The notes under the pieces: model-generated | What the model was told of the DNA's origin: nothing | Seen by the model: only the letters and a program-made list of their open reading frames with translations | Databases searched by the model: none | Source: Symsagittifera roscoffensis | Taxonomy: Eukaryota > Xenacoelomorpha > Acoela > Convolutidae | Direction: 5' to 3' | Assembly: GCF_963678635.1 (NCBI RefSeq) | Contig: NC_087070.1 | Span: 41,173,831 to 41,237,830 of the forward strand | Length of the DNA stretch: 64,000 nucleotides | Shown here: positions 1-12,700 of the stretch, one piece after another | Position numbering within the stretch: position 1 is the stretch's first letter | Layout: each line of letters opens with the position of its first letter | Program-made: the position numbers and the translations under genes

Positions 1-2377
1 TAGTCCAAGAGGGAGCAGCAGTAGCGTGTGCGAAGCGGAGAGACGCTCTCTGTTTCATTCGATTCCTGATAGAGCAGATTTCAGTACCTGCATTAAACAC
101 TTGTGTTAAGATGTTGAGGGAAGGCGATGAGCGAGCGAAAGCCTTATTCTTGCTAGCACTGCTGGATATGCAGCAAAGTAAACCGATGAGGGTGAACATG
201 AAAGAACCCGAGGAATTAGAACCCATGAGACAGATAGACGAAATCAGGAGATTCTCAAACAAGGAGCTGAGACTCGCTAAAGAACCTATGGGGGCACTGC
301 CGAAATCCAGTGAACCGTGGACCGATCAAGAAGAAATCGTATAGCCGGGATCATAGGGATAGCGTACAACCCTTTCCTGAGTGAAGACATACGCGATTGC
401 TTCTTCGATTACGAGCAGGCGTTGTTGCTAAGATTCTGACGTCCAGAATTGTAACGATTAAGAGCGTTAACAATCCACAGGCCAAATTGGGACTGGTCTT
501 GGAAGAAGAGTTGACTGCACCTTCCGTACCAAAATCTGATAAAAAAGTGGAGTTTGGGTTGGGATTCTCAGATGAATTACTGAGAACGAGCTTGATGGCA
601 GTGTGGGAATTGATGAGGCCATCATGGTGTCCTAGTCTCAACGCTGACTCGATATTACGGGCGACACAAGACGTGCAGAGGGAACTGAATGCAGACTGTA
701 ACCTGCGTGACCTTAACATCATATATAATATGATGATAACGGCCTCTAGGAGCAACGGAGAAGATAAAGTGGAGTTGCCTGGCTGGGGACCAGAAGACTG
801 GGTCAAACCTGGTAGCTGTCTGGCGGAAGTCTGTGGACTGGAAGGTCACGTTTGCGTTTGCGGAGGTCTGGACTGTGTAAAGACCCTGGAGAAACAACAC
901 AAGCAATTGACGGTATTGTTTGGAAACGTAGTGATGAAAGCAAGAACAGAAACGGAACTGATAGCGGATTGCCATGGAGGAACCGAGGTGAATCTAGTGA
1001 CCGCACTAGGATTCTACAGCATGTTTAGTTCTTTAGAGTCACTATTGAATCTAGAACAGAAACATGAGATGGTCACAGCCATCAGTGTAGAAGTATTCCC
1101 AGGAGTTCTGCAGACTGAGCAGAAATACATAAGAAAATGGAGGGAAGCAATCGAGACGGAATTGAACATCGGACACAGTAAGACTTATTGTAGACCATCA
1201 GGAGCACGATATTTGGTGGGTTCAACATTGGCTCCAATGTGCAAGAGCAGATACCCTGTACATTTCGTAGCTGTGGACGTAGAAGTACGAGAACGATCGT
1301 GGATCAAGCCTTCTCAGTGCCGAGGTGTGTGAGACTGGCGAGAATGTCCGAGAAGTCTTACGAGTTGCTATGTAAGATGTTCTCAGCAGTTCCAGAGAGA
1401 ACCAAGGAAGAGTTGGAGTCAATACTAGGATAGAAGTTCATGGGATATGTGAGCGGGAACTTCAGTGACTTTGAGTGACAGAAACAGAGAGGATCAACGG
1501 TCACAGATTACAATACAGTAGACGAGAATGATGAAGTCCACCGAGTGATGATGGAAGTGGAACCATTACTGGAAGCTTCGGGAAAACGTAATTGGAGGAG
1601 CATCATGTTGACACATGGCGAGTTTCCTTGCCACTGCTTGCTGCAGACCTGGTGGTATCCCAAGCGTAGTAATCTGATGTTGATCTGGGACTCTGGGGAG
1701 AGCTGCTCTCCATGGGTTTACCAGACTCATCACAGCCCATAACAATAGTGATAGTGGGAGTTATGATGGCGATACGATGGCTGGAAGCTCATGTGAGAGA
1801 AAATAATAGACAGGAGGCACCGACGAGAGAACAGTTGCGGAAATTAGATTGTCTAAAAGATTTAGATCTTTTTGAGACAATGTGCAAAATTCTAAACATT
1901 CCGATGGAAGTGAAGAAGATATGGGCAAGAAAACGATTGATGCCATGGTTCAGAGCTAACATGACTGCATGGTTGTACGAATATGCGAAAAAGCATATGT
2001 CGAAGCACGGCAGGGTGTACAGTGAATATCAGCTGGAAATTGGAGCAGGAGCTTTCAAGCGAGCTCTCGTGACTCATCGGAATGCAGTGACCACCGCTGT
2101 GAAAAGAATTTCCAGGACAAGTGAACGTAGTGGAAAGGAGAAGGCAGAGATGTTAAAGGAAGATTTGGAGAGAAACGTGACGTTGTGTCTCCACAACAGC
2201 TTCTGCAGGAACAGAGAATCTAACGTGGATCCCCTACCTCGTTGCAAACAGAGGGTAGAAGAGCAAAAGTGTTGGAGGACGGCTTCCAGCAGCGTCAGGA
2301 TAGCTAACGACGTTTTGCAGGATACGGAAACTGAGAGTGCAGAGTCAGTATCACAGGAGGAAGAAATGGAACATTGA
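1..2377 (+). pseudogene. Broken ORF3-family gene of element D
   Basis: The reading frame is already open at base 1 and aligns with about residue 130 onward of the intact 919-aa ORF3 of element C. The match runs in at least four pieces in different frames: 1-344, 397 to about 1290, about 1280-1433 and 1545-2377. A roughly 10-bp loss near 345, a frame change near 1285, and in-frame stops at 1431-1433 (TAG) and 1475-1477 (TGA) break it. Conserved family blocks are recognisable: the Cys/His cluster (about 815-880), the LARMSEKSYELL block (about 1335-1370), the CHCLLQTWWYP block (about 1630-1660) and the WARKRLMPWFRANMTAWLYE block (about 1920-1980). The family function is unknown to me; it is not an envelope protein by any signal peptide or transmembrane pattern. 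The C-terminal 220 residues (1712-2377) are still open. Confidence 0.85.
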
Positions 2378-2858
2378 CGAATGGCCGAAAAACGAGATGC
2401 AAAAAGAGACAAAATTAGAAGAATTTAGAAGGAAACAATAGAGTGATGAAGAAAAAGTTAAAACTCAGAATTGCTTTATGTGTGTGAAAAAACTCAAGTG
2501 AGAAACCAAGCAACCAAGTTGTAATTGAAAACTGAAACAATTAGTTGAGTTTTGAAATTGTTGCATTTATAAATTTGCATTTTGATTTTAGTTGAGTGGC
2601 TTTAGAGACAATTACTTACTATTTATTTAGGAAGGCTTAAGTAAAGGAGTATATTTAAATATTCCAGCCTACATGACTGTTTTTAATCAGCTAGGAGAAC
2701 TGATCACTTTGTGGTGACATGAAAGGCTTGGGTAATCTCTCGAAAAGGCAGATTGTTTCATTATTCTTTCTAACCACAGAGTTTCTTAGTTTTAATATTC
2801 AGGACAATAACAAGCAAGATTTCCGAAGGGAAAAAGCATAGTAGGATAATTTTAGCTT

Positions 2859-2889
2859 GTTGGTTGGCAGGACTGTCCTGCAAACCAAC
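2859..2889 (+). repeat. Conserved stem-loop in the 3' UTR of element D
   Basis: The 15-base arm at 2859-2873 pairs with 2875-2889 with one mismatch around a single central base. The centre reads GGACTGTCC. Element C has the equivalent structure at 41545-41575 (centre GGACAGTCC), so the hairpin has survived sequence divergence. Its role is unknown; an RNA dimerisation, packaging or processing signal is an inference. Confidence 0.7.
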
Positions 2890-3143
2890 ACCTTTTAAAT
2901 CTAAAAGAAAAAGTTTTTAATCAAGATATTGACATCGGAAGTCGCAAAATATGTTTTATCTTAGGTCATATCCTCAATGTGCAGATTTGAAGGCTATAGT
3001 GATGTAGTATGATGCCATTTATATTCTGCAGTGAGTCGATGTGACGTGGATAAAAGTAATTTCGTGCATTTTGTAAATTCCGTTCGATGACACTGTACCT
3101 ATTTTACGAGCATTGCGAGATTCAATGAGGACATTAACCGGAC

Positions 3144-3156
3144 TGTCCGGGGAGTA
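3144..3156 (+). promoter_or_regulatory. Plus-strand primer (polypurine tract) of element D
   Basis: TGTCCGGGGAGTA abuts the first base of the 3' LTR. The same motif abuts the 3' LTR in A (5758-5770) and C (41269-41281), and a one-base variant (AGTCC...) in B1 and B2. The short purine run GGGGAG next to TA then TG is the expected RNase H-resistant primer position. Confidence 0.75.
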
Positions 3157-4074
3157 TGTAACATTCGACCAGAATGGACAAAATGCAATCTCTGCAGTCT
3201 AGGAATTTTTAGCAGCGAATCTTCCGAATTGGCGATTTAGAAGGATTAAGAACGATTGGACAAATCGTGAAGGCTGAAGGATTCGGAAATTCCTAAATTT
3301 TAAATTTCCGAAGTGATGACGTAACAGTTCTCAGAAACGTCAAAAACGGCCATTTTGACAGAAAGGCTAAAAAGCAAACAACAACGATAGTTGCGCTGAC
3401 GAAGACAACGAAGATTGTGATAAAAAAAACCACAGAGAGAAACAGAAGTAACAGAGACCGCTCAGAGTTGCAACTATTGGTGTCGCTACAATATTTGCAA
3501 AGCAGTTTTGCTAACAACAGTGAGGGGTGGAAACCAGCCTTCCGGGTTACAGAGAAATCAAGCTTAACGTGCTTGATTCAGTGGATTCGAGAATCCAGAG
3601 GGGTTTCGGGACTGAGATTTTTATCATTTTATATGAAGTTTTAGCTTCCCTGTCATGTCCTGAATTGAGTTTAATTAACATCCGAGTTCATTCTACTAAG
3701 ATGAGAAGCTAGGAATTGGGGGAAAGGGTTGATCCATCTTCGATGGAGATGATGATTTTTATCTACTGAACAAAAACAATAATAATTCAATGAATAGTAG
3801 TAGCCCTGTTTTTAGGAGTGACCTCGTGGTCTGGGGATACTGAGACCCAGCCATGAGCTCACTATTTCTGCATGTAATTAAGTTAATTTGAGTGTTTTGA
3901 CCGAAGCCGAAAGCAGTAACGTTTTTTGTCGACCCGATGTTAGAAAAGACCACCGAAAGTACTGGCTTGGTAGAGACGGTGAAAAGCATGTAAAGCTCTG
4001 TTTAGACGTTAGCCAGTCGTCTTAGGACTTAGTTTTATTTTCCGTCGATATGTATCTTCCGGGCGAATGTTACA
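3157..4074 (+). repeat. 3' LTR of element D (918 bp)
   Basis: It begins TGTAACATTCGACC and ends GGGCGAATGTTACA, a perfect terminal inverted repeat (TGTAACATTCG...) of about ten bases. It matches, in reverse complement, the LTRs of element C (40349-41268, 57721-58640). Inside are two hairpins: an imperfect 12-bp stem at 3468-3500 and TCCATC-TTC-GATGGA at 3733-3747. Both have counterparts at the same LTR positions in C. The right flank (GAGGTTTTGC) is the same as the flank of the LTR fragment at 61242-61528, because this LTR end was included in a later tandem duplication. Confidence 0.9.
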
Positions 4075-4873
4075 GAGGTTTTGCACGTCTGCTAGAGGGC
4101 ACGACGCTTCATCTTCTGCCAATTCTTCAATTTATTGGAGTTTCAAAAGCTTGATAGCCGTTATTTTAACATCCTCTAATTCTGTAAATTTTGCAATTTT
4201 GCTGCTAAGTTATCGTTCAAGGATCTCATAAGTAGTCTGGCAAAACGTCCATTCGTTTATGCGCGCTGGTGAGATTTTTGGAGCCATCGTTAAAATAGTG
4301 AAAAGATTATGGGAATGGTACATAAATGTTAGAACAGAAGTTATGAAATGGATGGAAGTAGGATTACATATCAATTGTTTTTTTTTGTAAACAGAAGACA
4401 GGCACGGTCCTGTTGGCACTACAAGCGTGCGCATTTCGTCTAGAGCTTTTATAAGATTTTGAGAAACTATGAAGTATCACGTACTTCAAGTATTAAGTAC
4501 TAAGTACTTTTGAAAGTTTTTTTCTTGGCGGAGAAACTTAGCTGCGAATACAATTTAACCTTTTGAATAAAATAAGAATACTTCTTAGATCTCAATTGTT
4601 CAAGTTTTTTTAATGGAAATATTAGAATAATTCACGTGAAAGATTATTCACATCATGAATACTAAAATTCAAAAATTATCAAACAGTTATTTCCAGGTCC
4701 AGCTGGCCTCTATTTTGAAATGTGTAAGTTTAAAAAATGAAGTTGAAAGGTCAAAGAGAAATTACGAATGCTCGAGCTCACTAACAGGAAAATAGTTTTC
4801 GTCCATTAGCGCTTCCCCTTGGCAGTAAACGATCTCTACCAAAGTTAAGTTTTTGTGAAAAAAAAAAACTTTT
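4075..4873. other. Host spacer between D and A (tandem-duplicated)
   Basis: No gene is recognisable. The same 800 bp recurs at 61529-62328 with few differences. The last three bases (TTT, 4871-4873) are the left target-site duplication of element A; the right copy is 40246-40248 and the empty site is at 62326-62328. Confidence 0.75.
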
Positions 4874-5757
4874 TGTAACATTCGTCCAAATAGTACACAG
4901 CGACGGAGCGTAGAAAAAGTACCTATTAACGACTGGCAGGCGTCAGTTGCCTTAATCCTACTCGTTTTTCACCGTCTCGAACTTGCCAGTTGATTTACTG
5001 GTCTTTTTAGGGCTAAGTAAAAAGTTACTATTTTTAGGCCATCAGTCAAACGACTTTTGATCAGCTTTCGTTTACATGCGAACACAACCACATAGCTGAG
5101 TCTCGGATCCTCAGACTACGTGATTGTCATTAAAAACACGGCTCGAACAACCTATTTTAACATGTTTTTATGTGACAGTTCTATATTAAATCCATTGGAG
5201 ATGGATTGACCCTTTCCTCTTTCTAGCTACTCATATTCTAAAATATCAAGTTACACCGGTGTTAAATTAAAGTTTCACGACATCCAAGTAGCTATACAGT
5301 CAGTTTTATACAGTCCCTTCACATAAAACAGTCTCTGGGGGACCAAGTCTCCGCTCCCGTAATATTCCTGCGATAACGCTCTTATCTCTTCTAATTTGCG
5401 TCCCGGGAGGGTTCCGTGGAATATTCCTTCCCCACCGAAGCTTCCTTCTCCACTAATATCCGCTGATAAGGGTCTTATCGTGCGTTGCTGCCACGATAAG
5501 AGGCTTCGTATTCTCCGTCTCTTGCACGAGTGTTTTTCACAATATTTGTCGTTGTTCTGATTTTTTCAGCTTTCTTGGTCAAAATGGCCGTTTTTCGTAT
5601 TTCTGAGAAATATCAACTTGAAAATCGAAATTTTAAAAATAGAAAATTTCAGAACACTTCGACCCTCCTTTCAAGCACTTTTTTGCTGTTAAGGCCTTTT
5701 CTCTCTGATTCGTGCTTCGTCGGAAGGTTGCGCTGTGCCATCTGGCAGAATGGCACA
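4874..5757 (-). repeat. 3' LTR of element A (884 bp)
   Basis: Plus-strand ends are TGTAACATTCGTCC and GCAGAATGGCACA. The sequence matches the split 5' LTR (28338-28618 plus 39640-40245) and, in reverse complement, the solo LTR at 38743-39619. It holds hairpins AATCCAT-TGGAG-ATGGATT (5189-5207) and CTTATCGTG...CACGATAAG (5474-5500), placed like the two hairpins in the LTRs of C and D although the sequences differ. A short open frame at 5530-5793 is chance: it lies wholly in the LTR and its start. Confidence 0.92.
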
Positions 5758-6505
5758 TACTCCCCGGACAGTCTCCATCAATGTCCCTATTGATCGCATA
5801 ACACCGGGTTATCGTCAAGTAGTTATCCAGTTCTCTGTAATCAATCTTACAAATCGCATAAGAAAATGAAATTTATCTACCCCACCTCAACTCACTACGT
5901 GTTCACAAATGGCATCGTACCACATCTCACTGCCTTTCAACATTTTTTTACAAAATTTGCACCATGAGGAGTGTCCTAGATAAAATTTCTTTTCTGACTA
6001 CTTACGTCGTCTTGCCATAAAATTTCTTTTCGCTCTTTGTGATTAAAAAGTGGGACGTGGCACGGCCATGCACCCGTTAAAATTAACTTAACGTCACTCA
6101 CCAAGTATAATCAGTTATTTACGCGGTCCTTTCAATATTAAAACTAAGAAACTCTGTGGCTAGGAAAGTTATTGAGTTACCCACCCTTCTCGAGCGAGTT
6201 TACTCAATCTTACCATGTCGCCACACAGTGAAATTGTGTCTTACACAGGTTAAAAACTTCAATCGTGTTTAAATAGGTAAATATACTCACCTATGTTCTA
6301 TATATACATACATAAATAGTCAAAACTAAAATTTCTTTTTCAACAATTTAACAATTGTAACAACTTTCAAAGTTTGGTTTGACCAAACTAAATCAAAACA
6401 AAAAGTTTAACAAGTTCAATAATGAAAACTTGGTTGATTGGCTCAAGTTTAAGCACACAAAGACAATCAAGTTTTTTCTCCTTCTCTTCTCTTCTTTGTT
6501 CATCT
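5758..6505 (-). other. 3' untranslated region of element A with plus-strand primer motif at 5758-5770
   Basis: There is no coding sequence. Read on the minus strand it ends with TGTCCGGGGAGTA (5758-5770) against the LTR. Parts around 6120-6360 resemble the corresponding stretch of C (41640-41900) and D. I do not see the GGACWGTCC stem-loop found in C and D. Confidence 0.7.
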
Positions 6506-9437
6506 TCATTCCATCACTTCTCCATCTTGATCTTCAGCTTCGCTGTCTTCCAATACTTTCTCCAGCATGTCCATGGAGTTGCGGGCCGTGCCCCAACTCT
6601 CCTGTTCCAACAGCCTCGGTTTGCAACAAGGTAGCAAGTCAACATTAACCTTTTGCTCCCGGTTCCTGCAAAAGCTGTTGTGAAGACATAGGCTCACATT
6701 TCGTTCTAGGTCAGCTCTTAAGACCTCTTTCTTCTCATCTTCAGTTACACAAGGCGCCCCAGCTACCCGCTTCACCGCCGTGGTGACCGCGTTTCTGTGC
6801 GTCAGGAATGCTCTCTTATAGGCTCCTGGTCCTATATCTAGCTGGAAAGATTGATAGGCTTCCGTGTTCCTCGACATGTGACGCTTCGCGCGTTCATACA
6901 TCCATGATGTCATCACTGCACGGAACCAAGGCATCAATCTTTGCCTTGACCATATTCTTTCAATGGCTTTAGGTATTCTCAGAACCTTGCAGGTGGTTCT
7001 GAAAAGATCCAATTCATGACTCATCTTCACGTTGCTCAGCTGTTCAGGAGTCGGCACGGCCGTCTCCTGTTCACCTGTGTCCGCGTTAGCCTCCAGCCAT
7101 CTCACCGCCAGCATGGCACTAACCACCACGATTGACACCTGTTGATTCTGATCGGGCAACCCCGTAGAGTACAACTCCTCCGCGTCCCATACTAGCATCA
7201 GATTCCCTTGTTTGGGGTACCACAACGTCTGCGCCAAGCAGTGGCAAGGATACTCCCCATGGGTTCTCACTATGTTCCTTCGGGTCCGATACCCTGAGGC
7301 TCCCAGCAACGGTTCCACCTCCATCAGATTTCTATGTAAGTCGTCTTTCTCTTCTATGGTGGGGAATTCAGTGGGTAACGCTCCACTCGCTTTCTGTTTC
7401 TGGAACTCACTCACATTGCCTTCATTTAATCTCAGAAACTCTTCACCCACTACGTCTTGCAACTCGCCTTCAGATCTCTTCGGGACTGCCCGAAAGATCT
7501 TTGCCAACAAATCATATGACCTCTCCGACATTCTGGCCAACCTCACGCACTTTGGCACAGAGAAAAGTTGGTCAATCAACACCTGCTGTGTCCTCGCATC
7601 CATCACCACCATGTGTGTAGGATATCTACTACTGCAATATGGTGCGGAGCTTGAACCCACCAGATATCTTGAACCAGTCGGTTTATGATAGGCCTCACTA
7701 TCTTTCAGATTCATCTCGTTCTCCAGAGCTTCTCTCCAGCCTCCGATCTTCTGCTCCGTCTGCAATGCTCCAGGGAATACTTCCACACTGAGGGACGTCA
7801 CTAGCTCATGGGCACGCTCCAGGCGCTCAAGCGATTCAATCGAACTCGTCATGCTACAAAATCCCAAGGCTGTGATCAAGTTTACATCCGTCACCCCATG
7901 ACAGTCCGCGACCAACTCCATGCCACTCTTATCCGACATGCTCAATCTTCCGTACAATCGTGTCAGTTGTCGATGCTGCTCGCTCAGCGTAATCAGGCAG
8001 TGCCCCAAGTTGCAAACATGTCCTTCCATCCCACTATGTTGAGCCAAGCATGTGCCTTGCTTCAACCAATTGCTCGATGGACCTTCCTCGGACAGCTCCG
8101 TGGATGGGTTGCTCTTCCGCTTCGTCAACCTCATGGCCAGCAGATGATGTATCATGGCCAGATCATGCAAACTCGCGTCATCATCTAGGTCTAACGTGAT
8201 ATCCGCCGTCATTTCCCAGATTAAACCGGCGTTAGGATGAGGACACCAAGAAGGCTTCATGAGCTCCCACATCGTCACTAGACTGGTTTTCAAGGGCCGT
8301 CCCAAGAACCACAATCAAAACTCACTTGCCCCTTTAGCTCGGGAACCGAGGGTTCGACCACTCGTTCTTCCAAGATAATTCCCAGCTTGGGTTGTTCCAC
8401 CATCAGCATCCCAGTTTCTTTAATACGTTCAACCCAGAAATTGAATACTGTGACTTGCTCCTAGTCGAAGTACGCTTCCCTGGCTTCTTCATTCACGAAG
8501 GGATTATACGCCATCCCCGGTATGCCAGACACATATTGGAACGACTTCAGTTTCCCTAGTGTTGCAAACTCTTTTTGTCCTTTGACTGCTTCAATCAACT
8601 CCCGGCTCACTTTCAATTCTTTGTTGGAACATCTTCTCACTTCTTCCAACTTGCGATAGCTCTCCATGTCATTCGAGTCCTTATTTGGTACAGTCAACGG
8701 CATGTCCTGATATAGTTCCAGGAGTGCCCTAAGGAAGTTCCTTTCGCAATCAACTCCCTTTTGCCGAATAATCCTTATACATTCTCCCAAACAGGAGTGG
8801 GGATACGATCCACCACGAACCTGACAAAGCAAAAGGCATCCTTACGCTTGGCCCATGCTATCGCAGAATCGTCTTCTGAAATCAACGCTCGCAGAGCTCT
8901 CATCAACTCCAGCTCCTGTTCCCGTGATTTCGAATCATCACTGGCTTCATACTCCGCCTTCTTGATGCCCATCAGGCACCAAGCCAACCGTACTTGCAGA
9001 TCAGTTCTCATGCAAGGATGAGCCAGGTATGCTGCCACAGTAGCAGGTGCATGCATCGATTCGTCGAAGTATCTCTGGAGGGCCGCCCTCCAGGAGATTT
9101 CTAGTAGCTTTTCCAATCCAATTTCGTTCGCTTCAGAGGACATTACCGTGCCGTATTCTTTTCGATTTAAGTTTGAATTCTCCGTGAGCTCTTTCAGATA
9201 TTCCTGCATGGCTCGCTTCTCGCTCCAAGCCATCAGGTGTCCTCTCGCTGAGTTTCTCGCTTTCAACATCTCCACATAACCTCCTGCTGGATCTCCCATG
9301 TGGACTGATTCCGGCACAGTGACTCGACTGTACTCGACCACGTCGAGTTGTTCTTCCAGCTTCAGCTTGGCTATGTTGGTCCGCGAGGGCCTGTAATCAT
9401 CAAGTCCTCCAGATCCACATTGACTGATGATCTCCAT
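6506..9437 (-). pseudogene. Broken ORF3-family gene of element A
   Basis: Three pieces in different frames line up in order with the 919-aa ORF3 of C: 9437-8775 (N-terminal), 8832-8461 and 8314-6506 (C-terminal 602 aa). A frameshift lies near 8800; a TAG stop at 8461-8463 and another frame change before 8314 separate the rest. The N-terminus is about 65 residues longer than in C. The family's Cys/His cluster is present in the large piece, as are the PCHCLAQTLWYP block and the C-terminal block around MPWFRAVMTSWMYERAKRHM. Divergence from the C copy is high at protein level but the blocks are kept, pointing to long selection before this copy decayed. Function unknown. Confidence 0.85.
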
Positions 9438-9732
9438 CTATAATTTAGTGTCTGCCAGGGTTTGTGCTGTTTTCTTTGATCTTACGGCAGTCGTGGTCAG
9501 ACCTGCCAAGAGCATAGGGGGTATCACACTCTCTTTTTCTCCCCCTGTCAGTGTTGTACCATCTCCTTGCCCGCTCTCGCCTGAACGACCTGCGCTCGTT
9601 AAAGAGGTCACCACTGCGCTGGCTCTCGACTTCACCACTCTCGGGTTCATGGCTCGACTTCCTGTTTTCCCTTGTAGTCGCTTCAGCCCCTTCCTGGCTC
9701 GTCTGACAGGTAATTTCTTTGCGACTTGCTGG
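9438..9732 (-). other. Gap between ORF-E2 and ORF3 in element A
   Basis: About 295 bp without a long frame in element sense. I see no promoter or hairpin of note. Confidence 0.5.
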
Positions 9733-12700
9733 TCATCGGCACTCGGTCAGAACATCCGACTCCATGGAGTTCACTATTTTCTCCAGGACCTCACGCATGA
9801 TGGGTTGGTTCAATCCCACCTTCATTATGGACTGCGTCCCATATCGTCGTATCACGTCCCATGATCTTTCCATGAAATTCACTCGGCTCCAGGTTGCCCC
9901 TGTCTTGCCTTCTAACTCACTTTGATATCTCTCCCATTCCTCTCCCGGCAGCGTGCTCAGGAAGGATACCCTCATTGATTCTTCAATTTTTCTCCTCCTT
10001 GGTGACTCATGGAGCAATTTCTGCGGATCCCTGCCTCTGCATTCTCTCGCCTGGCTTATTGGGTCTATCGGGGATAAGTCGGCCGACGCCTCCTTTGTAG
10101 GGGACATGAAAGACGATGGCGTCATTAGCAATAGACTACCATCGACTTCCCCATCGTCGTCTTCACTAAACCGGTATTCTAGCAAGTCTCTCTCTAACGC
10201 TCCCAGATCCGTCTCACCCGGTTTTCCCGTCTTTCCCTCGGTGTCGTCGTCGTCATCGTCCTGATCCATCAATTCATCATCACCTGCATCAGGTTTTGGC
10301 CTGGGTCCTGAAGGTCCTTGTCGTGAGTCTATGCCCGAGTCCGGCCGAGCCGGTACGGTCATGTCTCCTGCATGATAAAACAACTCATCATTCACCAGGA
10401 ATTCTACAGACTCCTCGCCATGTGGTGCCAGGTCCTCTATTGTTATATATGAGCCTCCTCTGCTCTCCTTTGCCACTTCCATCATCACTACTTTCACTTC
10501 TCCTGACCACTTCAGTCTTGATAAGTCATCTGTGGGAGAATACACTTCGTTCCACATTTGGGCCGAGACCTCTGGTCTCCTGGAAGGTAGTGCCTTGATC
10601 TTTTTCCTGCTCCAAGCATCAGGAAATGAGAAGTCAAACGTGTGCGCTGCTGCAACATTCCAGCCGATGAAGCGCGGCTCCATCCCTTCACTCCACTTCA
10701 ACATTCTCTTCTCTGCGTCACGAGCTGCTCCGATGCGAGGGGCAATGATGGGAGATGTGACTCCCAATAGCATCCTCCTTATCGGTGGATATCGAGGGCA
10801 TTGGTCCGGCAGCGGCCTGGACCCGGAAAGCCACGCTTGCTGGTTCTCTTTAGCGTGTGCATAGGCTTCTGGTAAGAGTGGCACTCCCATAGCCGCTCCT
10901 GTATCCTTCACTACTGGTCTCAAATTCCAAAGCTTCGGGTTAAACTGGATGTGAGAAGGTTCCTCACGGCCCATTCGGCACTTGAAGTGGTTGTTGAAAT
11001 CCATCAACACCCAACCTGGCTCCGCTATTCTTCCAAACAGCCTATCGTCACTGGCCAGCCCTCTCAACTCCCTCTGCTCTACCCAGTTCAGCACGGAACA
11101 GTCCACGACTGAGACCAGGTTGACATACAACACAGAATTCCTGTATGCCTTGACTTGCACGTCCGGGAACACGAAAGACATCACCGGTCCATACACCACC
11201 GTGACGAATTCCCGCAGTCCGTGAATCAGAGCCAACGGATCGATCCGCATCATGACTGCCAAATCTGTCAGCAAGGGCATGCCACAATATTGCTTGCACT
11301 CACTCGCATCCGTCGCCACCTTATCTTCTCCCGTGACGCTTCTGTTCTGCTGTAAGAGATATTGGAGCAGGAGAGTCCTCCAGTCTTTCATCTTCTTGAG
11401 CGAGGCGGTTTCCAACTGTCCATTGAACTCACGACTGGGTCCCGGTAGTTGTTCAGGGTAACGTAACAGCACAAGCAAATCACCCAGTCGACCGTAGGTC
11501 ATGGCAATCAGGGTCAGGAGTCCATCCAATCTCAAATCTGCCAACGCTTGGGTGAAGAGATTCGCCGGCCCCTTCACGAAATTTTCGTGACCAAATGTCA
11601 CGTATAAGGCTAACACCAGGCCAATCGATAACTTCCTGATGTCTCTGACAAAACTCGCGATCAAGTTCCGGGATGCCCTAGGATAGCACGTCGACAGGAA
11701 GGATGGCGTCCATCCCACTCCCATTCCAACCAAGATAGCATCCGATCGTTCGTACTTTGCCCTCGTGGCTAGCACGTCAGCTTGGAACTTGTCCAGTGAC
11801 ATCGTGTTTACGTCCTGCATCAGCTTCAACATCATGCCCCCAGCTAACTCCCGGGCATCAAACAAATTTTTCAGATACATGTGTATCTCCTTTATCACTG
11901 CCGGCGCCTGCTCGAACGCGTCCTCACCCAAGGTGCACAGCCTTGGTGACAAGTACAACCATATATTGTTGTGCGGCTTCGTGCGCAAAGCCATTGCCAT
12001 GAGATCTTCTTCGGCTGATGTCATGTTCTTCCTGACTGTCCTGCCCTGCTCACTCTCGGCATGATCCATCTGTCTGAACCAGAGATCGTCAGCCACCTGT
12101 TGTACTAACAGATGATCGTCGTCCACCCCTGGTCTTAGTTTCAGCAATCTGGCAAAGTTGGACAGCTCCAACCCCAGAACTTCATCTAGCACCAACCGAG
12201 TTGGGCTACAATCTCTGAGCCCCTGTATGGCATTGGAAATGTCAGCCCAAACGGCGGGAAGCTCAGATCGGGACGGGTAGTAATTGTCTGGGTCTACTAC
12301 CCTGTTCGGGGCTGGAATTATCACGTTGAACCTCCCCTCTGCTATCGTCGTGACCATTGTGTATACAAACTGAAGGGGTTCTGGCAATGCAGCGTACCCT
12401 GGTGGCAACACAAAGACCACCTTCACCACATTATGGGTGAAACGTTGTTTTGCTGCTGCTTCTACCTCAGCCATCGCCGAAAGCAATGTCATTATCGCCT
12501 CCCCTATGACCTCGTTGCTCGGGATCGACCCATCCGTCAGGCGTGACAATAAGCCCCTGCTTTGCAGAAGATCATTTGAGCCTGCAACCACTATCACCTG
12601 CGGCTCCATACTGACCACCCTTCATACATTTATCATCATGCCGATTGCCTGTCCCCAATCCAATTTAGGTGCCGTGAAGAAAATCGCGTCGGGCCAAAAG

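Larger units (their letters stand above)
2378..3156 (+). other. 3' untranslated region of element D, with stem-loop and plus-strand primer motif
   Basis: There is no coding sequence here. It is homologous to the region between ORF3 and the 3' LTR in element C (41269-42088, other strand). It holds a long inverted repeat (2859-2889) and ends in TGTCCGGGGAGTA directly before the LTR, the position where LTR elements keep the polypurine tract that primes plus-strand DNA synthesis. Confidence 0.7.
1..4074 (+). mobile_element. Element D: 3' end of a giant Ty3/gypsy-type LTR retrotransposon
   Basis: The window opens inside this element. What remains is most of a third ORF (homologous to 42089-44848), its 3' untranslated region, a plus-strand primer motif, and a complete 3' LTR (3157-4074). 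The orientation is +, opposite to elements A and C. Its LTR and ORF3 resemble those of element C much more than those of A, so D and C belong to one subfamily. The coding part is broken by several frameshifts, so this copy is old. The rest (5' LTR, ORF1, gag-pol) must lie upstream of the window. Confidence 0.85.

Noticed and set aside
3293..3712. Short frames on both strands in the D LTR
   Set aside because: Inside an LTR, no conservation as protein in the related C LTR.
5530..5793. 87-codon hydrophobic frame in the A LTR, partly repeated at 40063
   Set aside because: It is repeated only because the LTR is; the frame crosses from LTR into the primer tract and has no support as a gene.
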